DNA from: Limanda limanda
Taxonomy: Eukaryota > Chordata > Actinopteri > Pleuronectiformes > Pleuronectidae
Reading direction: 5' to 3'
DNA: 64,000 nt
Assembly: GCF_963576545.1 (NCBI RefSeq)
Contig: NW_026870481.1
Location: 294,182 to 358,181, forward strand
Shown: one piece after another, positions 35,168-48,303 of the stretch
How the letters are laid out: every line of letters begins with the position of its first letter
Numbering within the stretch: position 1 is the first letter of the stretch
Notes under the pieces: model-generated
The model's input: the letters and a program-made list of their open reading frames with translations, nothing else
What the model was told of the DNA's origin: nothing
Database searches by the model: none
Position numbers and translations under genes: made by a program

Positions 35168-35797
35168 CTAAATGGGGTAGCGCGCATCGATCGGTACCAT
35201 CCTTGAGCTTCTCCGACTTTCGGAAGGGTTAGGGTTAGGGTTAGGGATGAAAGCACATAGGAGAAAGAGATATTCTTGAATAACTTTTTTTGAAGGTCGG
35301 AGAGACTTGCAAGTAGGCTCTACCCCCACTAAATGGGGTAGCGCGCATCGATCGGTACCATCCTTGAGCTTCTCCGACTTTCGGAAGGGTTAGGGTTAGG
35401 GATGAAAGCACATAGGAGAAAGAGATATTCTTGAATAACTTTTTTTGTGAAGGTCGGAGAGACTTGCAAGTAGGCTGTACCCCCACTAAATGGGGTAGCG
35501 CGCATCGATCGGTACCATCCTTGAGCTTCTCCGACTTTCGGAAGGGTTAGGGTTAGGGATGAAAGCACATAGGAGAAAGAGATATTCTTGAATAACTTTT
35601 TTTGTGAAGGTCGGAGAGACTTGGAAAGTGGTTGCATCTGGACTAATTTGGGTCCTGCAAATCGATTGGTACCATCCCCGAGCTTGTACGACCTTCGGAA
35701 GAGGTCGACCGACGAAATTCCCCCAAATCTGAGGAGATATTCTTGAATAACTTTTTTTGTGAAGGTCGGAGAGACTTGCAAGTAGGCTCTACCCCCA
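35168..35797 (+). repeat. AAAB higher-order unit, copy 3 (630 bp)
   Basis: As copy 1: 161 + 157 + 157 + 155 bp, GCTGTACCCC near 35,474, B with CTGCAAAT at 35,643. After it the array returns to AB dimers. Confidence 0.92.
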
Positions 35798-38700
35798 CTA
35801 AATGGGGTAGCGCGCATCGATCGGTACCATCCTTGAGCTTCTCCGACTTTCGGAAGGGTTAGGGTTAGGGTTAGGGATGAAAGCACATAGGAGAAAGAGA
35901 TATTCTTGAATAACTTTTTTTGTGAAGGTCGGAGAGACTTGGAAAGTGGTTGCATCTGGATTAATTTGGGTCCTGCAAATCGATTGGTACCATCCCCGAG
36001 CTTGTACGACCTTCGGAAGAGGTCGACCGACGAAATTCCCCCAAATCTGAGGAGATATTCTTGAATAACTTTTTTTGTGAAGGTCGGAGAGACTTGCAAG
36101 TAGGCTCTACCCCCACTAAATGGGGTAGCGCGCATCGATCGGTACCATCCTTGAGCTTCTCCGACTTTCGGAAGGGTTAGGGTTAGGGTTAGGGATGAAA
36201 GCACATAGGAGAAAGAGATATTCTTGAATAACTTTTTTTGAAGGTCGGAGAGACTTGGAAAGTGGTTGCATCTGGACTAATTTGGGTCCTGCGGATCGAT
36301 TGGTACCATCCCCGAGCTTGTACGACCTTCGGAAGAGGTCGACCGACGAAATTCCCCCAAATCTGAGGAGATATTCTTGAATAACTTTTTTTGTGAAGGT
36401 CGGAGAGACTTGCAAGTAGGCTCTACCCCCACTAAATGGGGTTGCGCGCATCGATCGGTACCATCCTTGAGCTTCTCCGACTTTCGGAAGGGTTAGGGTT
36501 AGGGTTAGGGATGAAAGCACATAGGAGAAAGAGATATTCTTGAATAACTTTTTTTGTGAAGGTCGGAGAGACTTGCAAGTAGGCTCTACCCCCACTAAAT
36601 GGGGTAGCGCGCATCGATCAGTACCATCCTTGAGCTTCTCCGACTTTCGGAAGGGTTAGGGTTAGGGTTAGGGATGAAAGCACATAGGAGAAAGAGATAT
36701 TCTTGAATAACTTTTTTTGTGAAGGTCGGAGAGACTTGGAAAGTGGTTGCATCTGGACTAATTTGGGTCCTGCGGATCGATTGGTACCATCCCCGAGCTT
36801 GTACGACCTTAGGAAGATGTCGACCGACGAAATTCCCCCAAATCTGAGGAGATATTCTTGAATAACTTTTTTTGTGAAGGTCGGAGAGACTTGCAAGTAG
36901 GCTCTACCCCCACTAAATGGGGTAGCGCGCATCGATCGGTACCATCCTTGAGCTTCTCCGACTTTCGGAAGGGTTAGGGTTAGGGTTAGGGATGAAAGCA
37001 CATAGGAGAAAGAGATATTCTTGAATAACTTTTTTTGTGAAGGTCGGAGAGACTTGCAAGTAGGCTCTACCCCCACTAAATGGGGTAGCGCGCATCGATC
37101 GGTACCATCCTTGAGCTTCTCCGACTTTCGGAAGGGTTAGGGTTAGGGTTAGGGATGAAAGCACATAGGAGAAAGAGATATTCTTGAATAACTTTTTTTG
37201 TGAAGGTCGGAGAGACTTGAAAAGTGGTTGCATCTGGACTAATTTGGGTCCTGCGGATCGATTGGTACCATCCCCGAGCTTGTACGACCTTCGGAAGAGG
37301 TCGACCGACGAAATTCCCCCAAATCTGAGGAGATATTCTTGAATAACTTTTTTTGTGAAGGTCGGAGAGACTTGCAAGTAGGCTCTACCCCCACTAAATG
37401 GGGTTGCGCGCATCGATCGGTACCATCCTTGAGCTTCTCCGACTTTCGGAAGGGTTAGGGTTAGGGTTAGGGATGAAAGCACATAGGAGAAAGAGATATT
37501 CTTGAATAACTTTTTTTGTGAAGGTCGGAGAGACTTGGAAAGTGGTTGCATCTGGACTAATTTGGGTCCTGCGGATCGATTGGTACCATCCCCGAGCTTG
37601 TACGACCTTCGGAAGAGGTCGACCGACGAAATTCCCCCAAATCTGAGGAGATATTCTTGAATAACTTTTTTTTTGAAGGTCGGAGAGACTTGCAAGTAGG
37701 CTCTACCCCCACTAAATGGGGTTGCGCGCATCGATCGGTACCATCCTTGAGCTTCTCCGACTTTCGGAAGGGTTAGGGTTAGGGTTAGGGATGAAAGCAC
37801 ATAGGAGAAAGAGATATTCTTGAATAACTTTTTTTGTGAAGGTCGGAGAGACTTGGAAAGTGGTTGCATCTGGACTAATTTGGGTCCTGCGGATCGATTG
37901 GTACCATCCCCGAGCTTGTACGACCTTCGGAAGAGGTCGACCGACGAAATTCCCCCAAATCTGAGGAGATATTCTTGAATAACTTTTTTTTTGAAGGTCG
38001 GAGAGACTTGCAAGTAGGCTCTACCCCCACTAAATGGGGTAGCGCGCATCGATCGGTACCATCCTTGAGCTTCTCCGACTTTTGGAAGGGTTAGGGTTAG
38101 GGTTAGGGATGAAAGCACATAGGAGAAAGAGATATTCTTGAATAACTTTTTTTGTGAAGGTCGGAGAGACTTGGAAAGTGGTTGCATCTGGACTAATTTG
38201 GGTCCTGCGGATCGATTGGTACCATCCCCGAGCTTGTACGACCTTCGGAAGAGGTCGACCGACGAAATTCCCCCAAATCTGAGGAGATATTCTTGAATAA
38301 CTTTTTTTGTGAAGGTCGGAGAGACTTGCAAGTAGGCTCTACCCCCACTAAATGGGGTAGCGCGCATCGATCGGTACCATCCTTGAGCTTCTCCGACTTT
38401 CGGAAGGGTTAGGGTTAGGGTTAGGGATGAAAGCACATAGGAGAAAGAGATATTCTTGAATAACTTTTTTTGTGAAGGTCGGAGAGACTTGCAAGTAGGC
38501 TCTACCCCCACTAAATGGGGTAGCGCGCATCGATCGGTACCATCCTTGAGCTTCTCCGACTTTCGGAAGGGTTAGGGTTAGGGTTAGGGATGAAAGCACA
38601 TAGGAGAAAGAGATATTCTTGAATAACTTTTTTTGTGAAGGTCGGAGAGACTTGGAAAGTGGTTGCATCTGGACTAATTTGGGTCCTGCGGATCGATTGG

Positions 38701-38828
38701 TACCATCCCCGAGCTTGTACGACCTTCGGAAGAGGTCGACCGACGAAATTCCCCCAAATCTGAGGAGATATTCTTGAATAACTTTTTTTGTGAAGGTCGG
38801 AGAGACTTGCAAGTAGGCTCTACCCCCA
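35798..38828 (+). repeat. AB-rich stretch
   Basis: Mostly AB dimers, including a four-dimer run between about 37.08 and 38.35 kb. Two successive dimers (cores near 37,670 and 37,987) carry the same T9 tract, in which GTG after T7 has become TTG, so one was copied from the other. The last 2-bp-deleted A unit of the window lies near 36,238. CCTTAGGAAGATG in B near 36,808 is private. Confidence 0.85.
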
Positions 38829-39635
38829 CTAAATGGGGTTGCGCACATCGATCGGTACCATCCTTGAGCTTCTCCGACTTTCGGAAGGGTTAGGGTTAGG
38901 GTTAGGGATGAAAGCACATAGGAGAAAGAGATATTCTTGAATAACTTTTTTTGTGAAGGTCGGAGAGACTTGCAAGTAGGCTCTACCCCCACTAAATGGG
39001 GTAGCGCGCATCGATCGGTACCATCCTTGAGCTTCTCCGACTTTCGGAAGGGTTAGGGTTAGGGTTAGGGATGAAAGCACATAGGAGAAAGAGATATTCT
39101 TGAATAACTTTTTTTGTGAAGGTCGGAGAGACTTGCAAGTAGGCTCTACCCCCACTAAATGGGGTAGTGCGCATCGATCGGTACCATCCTTGAGCTTCTC
39201 CGACTTTCGGAAGGGTTAGGGTTAGGGTTAGGGATGAAAGCACATAGGAGAAAGAGATATTCTTGAATAACTTTTTTTGTGAAGGTCGGAGAGACTTGCA
39301 AGTAGGCTCTACCCCCACTAAATGGGGTAGCGCGCATCGATCGGTACCATCCTTGAGCTTCTCCGACTTTCGGAAGGGTTAGGGTTAGGGTTAGGGATGA
39401 AAGCACATAGGAGAAAGAGATATTCTTGAATAACTTTTTTTGTGAAGGTCGGAGAGACTTGGAAAGTGGTTGCATCTGGACTAATTTGGGTCCTGCGGAT
39501 CGATTGGTACCATCCCCGAGCTTGTACGACCTTCGGAAGAGGTCGACCGACGAAATTCCCCCAAATCTGAGGAGATATTCTTGAATAACTTTTTTTGTGA
39601 AGGTCGGAGAGACTTGCAAGTAGGCTGTACCCCCA
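38829..39635 (+). repeat. AAAAB higher-order unit, copy 1 (807 bp)
   Basis: Four A units (38,829, 38,992, 39,155, 39,318) and B at 39,481. The first A carries GGGGTTG and the third carries GTAGTGCGC, so positions within the unit are recognisable. Confidence 0.92.
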
Positions 39636-40442
39636 CTAAATGGGGTTGCGCGCATCGATCGGTACCATCCTTGAGCTTCTCCGACTTTCGGAAGGGTTAG
39701 GGTTAGGGTTAGGGATGAAAGCACATAGGAGAAAGAGATATTCTTGAATAACTTTTTTTGTGAAGGTCGGAGAGACTTGCAAGTAGGCTCTACCCCCACT
39801 AAATGGGGTAGCGCGCATCGATCGGTACCATCCTTGAGCTTCTCCGACTTTCGGAAGGGTTAGGGTTAGGGTTAGGGATGAAAGCACATAGGAGAAAGAG
39901 ATATTCTTGAATAACTTTTTTTGTGAAGGTCGGAGAGACTTGCAAGTAGGCTCTACCCCCACTAAATGGGGTAGTGCGCATCGATCGGTACCATCCTTGA
40001 GCTTCTCCGACTTTCGGAAGGGTTAGGGTTAGGGTTAGGGATGAAAGCACATAGGAGAAAGAGATATTCTTGAATAACTTTTTTTGTGAAGGTCGGAGAG
40101 ACTTGCAAGTAGGCTCTACCCCCACTAAATGGGGTAGCGCGCATCGATCGGTACCATCCTTGAGCTTCTCCGACTTTCGGAAGGGTTAGGGTTAGGGTTA
40201 GGGATGAAAGCACATAGGAGAAAGAGATATTCTTGAATAACTTTTTTTGTGAAGGTCGGAGAGACTTGGAAAGTGGTTGCATCTGGACTAATTTGGGTCC
40301 TGCGGATCGATTGGTACCATCCCCGAGCTTGTACGACCTTCGGAAGAGGTCGACCGACGAAATTCCCCCAAATCTGAGGAGATATTCTTGAATAACTTTT
40401 TTTGTGAAGGTCGGAGAGACTTGCAAGTAGGCTCTACCCCCA
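39636..40442 (+). repeat. AAAAB higher-order unit, copy 2 (807 bp)
   Basis: Same order and the same subtype marks as copy 1 (GGGGTTG in the first A, GTAGTGCGC in the third A at 39,962), with B at 40,288. Confidence 0.92.
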
Positions 40443-40760
40443 CTAAATGGGGTAGCGCACATCGATCGGTACTATCCTTGAGCTTCTCCGACTTTCGGAA
40501 GGGTTAGGGTTAGGGTTAGGGATGAAAGCACATAGGAGAAAGAGATATTCTTGAATAACTTTTTTTGTGAAGGTCGGAGAGACTTGGAAAGTGGTTGCAT
40601 CTGGACTAATTTGGGTCCTGCGGATCGATTGGTACCATCCCCGAGCTTGTACGACCTTCGGAAGAGGTCGACCGACGAAATTCCCCCAAATCTGAGGAGA
40701 TATTCTTGAATAACTTTTTTTGTGAAGGTCGGAGAGACTTGCAAGTAGGCTCTACCCCCA
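40443..40760 (+). repeat. AB dimer between AAAAB copies
   Basis: A 318-bp AB dimer separates copies 2 and 3 of the 807-bp unit. Its A unit has GCGCAC and GGTACTATCC, a subtype otherwise found in the first 12 kb of the window. It therefore looks like an insertion from elsewhere in the array. Confidence 0.85.
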
Positions 40761-41567
40761 CTAAATGGGGTTGCGCGCATCGATCGGTACCATCCTTGAG
40801 CTTCTCCGACTTTCGGAAGGGTTAGGGTTAGGGTTAGGGATGAAAGCACATAGGAGAAAGAGATATTCTTGAATAACTTTTTTTGTGAAGGTCGGAGAGA
40901 CTTGCAAGTAGGCTCTACCCCCACTAAATGGGGTAGCGCGCATCGATCGGTACCATCCTTGAGCTTCTCCGACTTTCGGAAGGGTTAGGGTTAGGGTTAG
41001 GGATGAAAGCACATAGGAGAAAGAGATATTCTTGAATAACTTTTTTTGTGAAGGTCGGAGAGACTTGCAAGTAGGCTCTACCCCCACTAAATGGGGTAGT
41101 GCGCATCGATCGGTACCATCCTTGAGCTTCTCCGACTTTCGGAAGGGTTAGGGTTAGGGTTAGGGATGAAAGCACATAGGAGAAAGAGATATTCTTGAAT
41201 AACTTTTTTTGTGAAGGTCGGAGAGACTTGCAAGTAGGCTCTACCCCCACTAAATGGGGTAGCGCGCATCGATCGGTACCATCCTTGAGCTTCTCCGACT
41301 TTCGGAAGGGTTAGGGTTAGGGTTAGGGATGAAAGCACATAGGAGAAAGAGATATTCTTGAATAACTTTTTTTGTGAAGGTCGGAGAGACTTGGAAAGTG
41401 GTTGCATCTGGACTAATTTGGGTCCTGCGGATCGATTGGTACCATCCCCGAGCTTGTACGACCTTCGGAAGAGGTCGACCGACGAAATTCCCCCAAATCT
41501 GAGGAGATATTCTTGAATAACTTTTTTTGTGAAGGTCGGAGAGACTTGCAAGTAGGCTCTACCCCCA
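40761..41567 (+). repeat. AAAAB higher-order unit, copy 3 (807 bp)
   Basis: A units at 40,761 (GGGGTTG), 40,924, 41,087 (GTAGTGCGC) and 41,250, then B at 41,413. Identical order to copies 1 and 2. Confidence 0.92.
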
Positions 41568-41619
41568 CTAAATGGGGTAGCGCGCATCGATCGGTACCAT
41601 CCTTGAGCTTCTCCGACTT

Positions 41620-44010
41620 TCGGAAGGGTTAGGGTTAGGGTTAGGGATGAAAGCACATAGGAGAAAGAGATATTCTTGAATAACTTTTTTTGTGAAGGTC
41701 GGAGAGACTTGGAAAGTGGTTGCATCTGGACTAATTTGGGTCCTGCGGATCGATTGGTACCATCCCCGAGCTTGTACGACCTTCGGAAGAGGTCGACCGA
41801 CGAAATTCCCCCAAATCTGAGGAGATATTCTTGAATAACTTTTTTTGTGAAGGTCGGAGAGACTTGCAAGTAGGCTCTACCCCCACTAAATGGGGTAGCG
41901 CGCATCGATCGGTACCATCCTTGAGCTTTTCCGACTTTCGGAAGGGTTAGGGTTAGGGTTAGGGATGAAAGCACATAGGAGAAAGAGATATTCTTGAATA
42001 ACTTTTTTTGTGAAGGTCGGAGAGACTTGCAAGTAGGCTCTACCCCCACTAAATGGGGTAGCGCGCATCGATCGGTTCCATCTTTGAGCTTCTCCGACTT
42101 TCGGAAGGGTTAGGGTTAGGGTTAGGGATGAAAGCACATAGGAGAAAGAGATATTCTTGAATAACTTTTTTTGTGAAGGTCGGAGAGACTTGCAAGTAGG
42201 CTCTACCCCCACTAAATGGGGTAGCGCGCATCGATCGGTACCATCCTTGAGCTTCTCCGACTTTCGGAAGGGTTAGGGTTAGGGTTAGGGATGAAAGCAC
42301 ATAGGAGAAAGAGATATTCTTGAATAACTTTTTTTGTGAAGGTCGGAGAGACTTGCAAGTAGGCTCTACCCCCACTAAATGGGGTAGTGCGCATCGATCG
42401 GTACCATCCTTGAGCTTCTCCGACTTTCGGAAGGGTTAGGGTTAGGGTTAGGGATGAAAGCACATTGGAGAAAGAGATATTCTTGAATAACTTTTTTTGT
42501 GAAGGTCGGAGAGACTTGGAAAGTGGTTGCATCTGGACTAATTTGGGTCCTGCGGATCGATTGGTACCATCCCCGAGCTTGTACGACCTTCGGAAGAGGT
42601 CGACCGACGAAATTCCCCCAAATCTGAGGAGATATTCTTGAATAACTTTTTTTGTGAAGGTCGGAGAGACTTGCAAGTAGGCTCTACCCCCACTAAATGG
42701 GGTAGCGCGCATCGATCGGTACCATCCTTGAGCTTCTCCGACTTTCGGAAGGGTTAGGGTTAGGGTTAGGGATGAAAGCACATAGGAGAAAGAGATATTC
42801 TTGAATAACTTTTTTTGTGAAGGTCGGAGAGACTTGCAAGTAGGCTCTACCCCCACTAAATGGGGTAGCGCGCATCGATCGGTACCATCCTTGAGCTTCT
42901 CCGACTTTCGGAAGGGTTAGGGTTAGGGTTAGGGATGAAAGCACATAGGAGAAAGAGATATTCTTGAATAACTTTTTTTGTGAAGGTCGGAGAGACTTGG
43001 AAAGTGGTTGCATCTGGACTAATTTGGGTCCTGCAGATCGATTGGTACCATCCCCGAGCTTGTACGACCTTCGGAAGAGGTCGACCGACGAAATTCCCCC
43101 AAATCTGAGGAGATATTCTTGAATAACTTTTTTTGTGAAGGTCGGAGAGACTTGCAAGTAGGCTCTACCCCCACTAAATGGGGTAGCGCGCATCGATCGG
43201 TACCATCCTTGAGCTTCTCCGACTTTCGGAAGGGTTAGGGTTAGGGTTAGGGATGAAAGCACATAGGAGAAAGAGATATTCTTGAATAACTTTTTTTGTG
43301 AAGGTCGGAGAGACTTGCAAGTAGGCTCTACCCCCACTAAATGGGGTAGCGCGCATCGATCGGTACCATCCTTGAGCTTCTCCGACTTTCGGAAGGGTTA
43401 GGGTTAGGGTTAGGGATGAAAGCACATAGGAGAAAGAGATATTCTTGAATAACTTTTTTTGTGAAGGTCGGAGAGACTTGAAAAGTGGTTGCATCTGGAC
43501 TAATTTGGGTCCTGCGGATCGATTGGTACCATCCCCGAGCTTGTACGACCTTCGGAAGAGGTCGACCGACGAAATTCCCCCAAATCTGAGGAGATATTCT
43601 TGAATAACTTTTTTTGTGAAGGTCGGAGAGACTTGCAAGTAGGCTCTACCCCCACTAAATGGGGTAGCGCGCATCGATCGGTACCATCCTTGAGCTTCTC
43701 CGACTTTCGGAAGGGTTAGGGTTAGGGTTAGGGATGAAAGCACATAGGAGAAAGAGATATTCTTGAATAACTTTTTTTGTGAAGGTCGGAGAGACTTGCA
43801 AGTAGGCTCTACCCCCACTAAATGGGGTAGCGCGCATCGATCGGTACCATCCTTGAGCTTCTCCGACTTTCGGAAGGGTTAGGGTTAGGGTTAGGGATGA
43901 AAGCACATAGGAGAAAGAGATATTCTTGAATAACTTTTTTTGTGAAGGTCGGAGAGACTTGCAAGTAGGCTCTACCCCCACTAAATGGGGTAGCGCGCAT
44001 CGATCGGTAC
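41620..44010 (+). repeat. Tandem duplication of about 2.4 kb, copy 1 (offset 2,413)
   Basis: Matches the next 2.4 kb. Shared marks are GAGCTTTTCCG (about 41,925), GTAGTGCGC (about 42,386), CACATTGGAG (42,461), CTGCAGAT (about 43,031) and CTTGAAAAGTGG (about 43,478). A private change is GGTTCCATCTTTG near 42,075. Confidence 0.85.
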
Positions 44011-44032
44011 CATCTTTGAGCTTCTCCGACTT

Positions 44033-46420
44033 TCGGAAGGGTTAGGGTTAGGGTTAGGGATGAAAGCACATAGGAGAAAGAGATATTCTTGAATAACTTT
44101 TTTTGTGAAGGTCGGAGAGACTTGGAAAGTGGTTGCATCTGGACTAATTTGGGTCCTGCGGATCGATTGGTACCATCCCCGAGCTTGTACGACCTTCGGA
44201 AGAGGTCGACCGACGAAATTCCCCCAAATCTGAGGAGATATTCTTGAATAACTTTTTTTGTGAAGGTCGGAGAGACTTGCAAGTAGGCTCTACCCCCACT
44301 AAATGGGGTAGCGCGCATCGATCGGTACCATCCTTGAGCTTTTCCGACTTTCGGAAGGGTTAGGGTTAGGGTTAGGGATGAAAGCACATAGGAGAAAGAG
44401 ATATTCTTGAATAACTTTTTTTGTGAAGGTCGGAGAGACTTGCAAGTAGGCTCTACCCCCACTAAATGGGGTAGCGCGCATCGATCGGTACCATCCTTGA
44501 GCTTCTCCGACTTTTGGAAGGGTTAGGGTTAGGGTTAGGGATGAAAGCACATAGGAGAAAGAGATATTCTTGAATAACTTTTTTTGTGAAGGTCGGAGAG
44601 ACTTGCAAGTAGGCTCTACCCCCACTAAATGGGGTAGCGCGCATCGATCGGTACCATCCTTGAGCTTCTCCGACTTTCGGAAGGGTTAGGGTTAGGGTTA
44701 GGGATGAAAGCACATAGGAGAAAGAGATATTCTTGAATAACTTTTTTTGTGAAGGTCGGAGAGACTTGCAAGTAGGCTCTACCCCCACTAAATGGGGTAG
44801 TGCGCATCGATCGGTACCATCCTTGAGCTTCTCCGACTTTCGGAAGGGTTAGGGTTAGGGTTAGGGATGAAAGCACATTGGAGAAAGAGATATTCTTGAA
44901 TAACTTTTTTTGTGAAGGTCGGAGAGACTTGGAAAGTGGTTGCATCTGGACTAATTTGGGTCCTGCGGATCGATTGGTACCATCCCCGAGCTTGTACGAC
45001 CTTCGGAAGAGGTCGACCGACGAAATTCCCCCAAATCTGAGGAGATATTCTTGAATAACTTTTTTTGTGAAGGTCGGAGAGACTTGCAAGTAGGCTCTAC
45101 CCCCACTAAATGGGGTAGCGCGCATCGATCGGTACCATCCTTGAGCTTCTCCGACTTTCGGAAGGGTTAGGGTTAGGGTTAGGGATGAAAGCACATAGGA
45201 GAAAGAGATATTCTTGAATAACTTTTTTTGTGAAGGTCGGAGAGACTTGCAAGTAGGCTCTACCCCCACTAAATGGGGTAGCGCGCATCGATCGGTACCA
45301 TCCTTGAGCTTCTCCGACTTTCGGAAGGGTTAGGGTTAGGGTTAGGGATGAAAGCACATAGGAGAAAGAGATATTCTTGAATAACTTTTTTTGTGAAGGT
45401 CGGAGAGACTTGGAAAGTGGTTGCATCTGGACTAATTTGGGTCCTGCAGATCGATTGGTACCATCCCCGAGCTTGTACGACCTTCGGAAGAGGTCGACCG
45501 ACGAAATTCCCCCAAATCTGAGGAGATATTCTTGAATAACTTTTTTTGTGAAGGTCGGAGAGACTTGCAAGTAGGCTCTACCCCCACTAAATGGGGTAGC
45601 GCACATCGATCGGTACCATCCTTGAGCTTCTCCGACTTTCGGAAGGGTTAGGGTTAGGGTTAGGGATGAAAGCACATAGGAGAAAGAGATATTCTTGAAT
45701 AACTTTTTTTGTGAAGGTCGGAGAGACTTGCAAGTAGGCTCTACCCCCACTAAATGGGGTAGCGCGCATCGATCGGTACCATCCTTGAGCTTCTCCGACT
45801 TTCGGAAGGGTTAGGGTTAGGGTTAGGGATGAAAGCACATAGGAGAAAGAGATATTCTTGAATAACTTTTTTTGTGAAGGTCGGAGAGACTTGAAAAGTG
45901 GTTGCATCTGGACTAATTTGGGTCCTGCGGATCGATTGGTACCATCCCCGAGCTTGTACGACCTTCGGAAGAGGTCGACCGACGAAATTCCCCCAAATCT
46001 GAGGAGATATTCTTGAATAACTTTTTTTGTGAAGGTCGGAGAGACTTGCAAGTAGGCTCTACCCCCACTAAATGGGGTAGCGCGCATCGATCGGTACCAT
46101 CCTTGAGCTTCTCCGACTTTCGGAAGGGTTAGGGTTAGGGTTAGGGATGAAAGCACATAGGAGAAAGAGATATTCTTGAATAACTTTTTTTGTGAAGGTC
46201 GGAGAGACTTGCAAGTAGGCTCTACCCCCACTAAATGGGGTAGCGCGCATCGATCGGTACCATCCTTGAGCTTCTCCGACTTTCGGAAGGGTTAGGGTTA
46301 GGGTTAGGGATGAAAGCACATAGGAGAAAGAGATATTCTTGAATAACTTTTTTTGTGAAGGTCGGAGAGACTTGCAAGTAGGCTCTACCCCCACTAAATG
46401 GGGTAGCGCGCATCGATCGG
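44033..46420 (+). repeat. Tandem duplication of about 2.4 kb, copy 2 (offset 2,413)
   Basis: Partner of 41,620-44,010 with the same marks at +2,413 (CACATTGGAG at 44,874, CTGCAGAT near 45,444). It differs in having TTTTGG near 44,512 and GCGCAC near 45,602. Confidence 0.85.
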
Positions 46421-48303
46421 TACCATCCTTGAGCTTCTCCGACTTTCGGAAGGGTTAGGGTTAGGGTTAGGGATGAAAGCACATAGGAGAAAGAGATATT
46501 CTTGAATAACTTTTTTTGTGAAGGTCGGAGAGACTTGGAAAGTGGTTGCATCTGGACTAATTTGGGTCCTGCGGATCGATTGGTACCATCCCCGAGCTTG
46601 TACGACCTTCGGAAGAGGTCGACCGACGAAATTCCCCCAAATCTGAGGAGATATTCTTGAATAACTTTTTTTGTGAAGGTCGGAGAGACTTGCAAGTAGG
46701 CTTTACCCCCACTAAATGGGGTAGCGCGCATCGATCGGTACCATCCTTGAGCTTCTCCGACTTTCGGAAGGGTTAGGGTTAGGGTTAGGGATGAAAGCAC
46801 ATAGGAGAAAGAGATATTCTTGAATAACTTTTTTTGTGAAGGTCGGAGAGACTTGCAAGTAGGCTCTACCCCCACTAAATGGGGTAGCGCGCATCGATCG
46901 GTACCATCCTTGATTTTCTCCGACTTTCGGAAGGGTTAGGGTTAGGGTTAGGGATGAAAGCACATAGGAGAAAGAGATATTCTTGAATAACTTTTTTTGT
47001 GAAGGTCGGAGAGACTTGCAAGTAGGCTCTACCCCCACTAAATGGGGTAGCGCGCATCGATCGGTACCATCTTTGAGCTTCTCCGACTTTCGGAAGGGTT
47101 AGGGTTAGGGTTAGGGATGAAAGCACATAGGAGAAAGAGATATTCTTGAATAACTTTTTTTGTGAAGGTCGGAGAGAAAGTGGTTGCATCTGGACTAATT
47201 TGGGTCCTGCGGATCGATTGGTACCATCCCCGAGCTTGTACGACCTTCGGAAGAGGTCGACCGACGAAATTCCCCCAAATCTGAGGAGATATTCTTGAAT
47301 AACTTTTTTTGTGAAGGTCGGAGAGACTTGCAAGTAGGCTCTACCCCCACTAAATGGGGTAGCGCGCATCGATCGGTACCATCCTTGAGCTTCTCCGACT
47401 TTCGGAAGGGTTAGGGTTAGGGTTAGGGATGAAAGCACATAGGAGAAAGAGATATTCTTGAATAACTTTTTTTGTGAAGGTCGGAGAGACTTGGAAAGTG
47501 GTTGCATCTGGACTAATTTGGGTCCTGCAAATCGATTGGTACCATCCCCGAGCTTGTACGACCTTCGGAAGAGGTCGACCGACGAAATTCCCCCAAATCT
47601 GAGGAGATATTCTTGAATAACTTTTTTTGTGAAGGTCGGAGAGACTTGCAAGTAGGCTCTACCCCCACTAAATGGGGTAGCGCGCATCGATCGGTACCAT
47701 CCTTGAGCTTCTCCGACTTTCGGAAGGGTTAGGGTTAGGGTTAGGGATGAAAGCACATAGGAGAAAGAGATATTCTTGAATAACTTTTTTTGTGAAGGTC
47801 GGAGAGACTTGGAAAGTGGTTGCATCTGGACTAATTTGGGTCCTGCGGATCGATTGGTACCATCCCCGAGCTTGTACGACCTTCGGAAGAGGTCGACCGA
47901 CGAAATTCCCCCAAATCTGAGGAGATATTCTTGAATAACTTTTTTTGTGAAGGTCGGAGAGACTTGCAAGTAGGCTCTACCCCCACTAAATGGGGTTGCG
48001 CGCATCGATCGGTACCATCCTTGAGCTTCTCCGACTTTCGGAAGGGTTAGGGTTAGGGTTAGGGATGAAAGCACATAGGAGAAAGAGATATTCTTGAATA
48101 ACTTTTTTTGTGAAGGTCGGAGAGACTTGGAAAGTGGTTGCATCTGGACTAATTTGGGTCCTGCGGATCGATTGGTACCATCCACGAGCTTGTACGACCT
48201 TCGGAAGAGGTCGACCGACGAAATTCCCCCAAATCTGAGGAGATATTCTTGAATAACTTTTTTTGTGAAGGTCGGAGAGACTTGCAAGTAGGCTCTACCC
48301 CCA
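46421..48303 (+). repeat. AB dimer module, related to 49.4-50.9 kb
   Basis: Four AB dimers (46.88-48.30 kb) match 49.44-50.87 kb at offset 2,562 and then 2,568. The 6-bp shift is a private deletion at 47,177/47,178, where GAGAGACTTGGAAAG has become GAGAGAAAG. Shared marks are CTGCAAAT near 47,526, GGGGTTG near 47,994 and CATCCACGAGC near 48,180. GATTTTCTCC near 46,913 is private. Confidence 0.85.
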
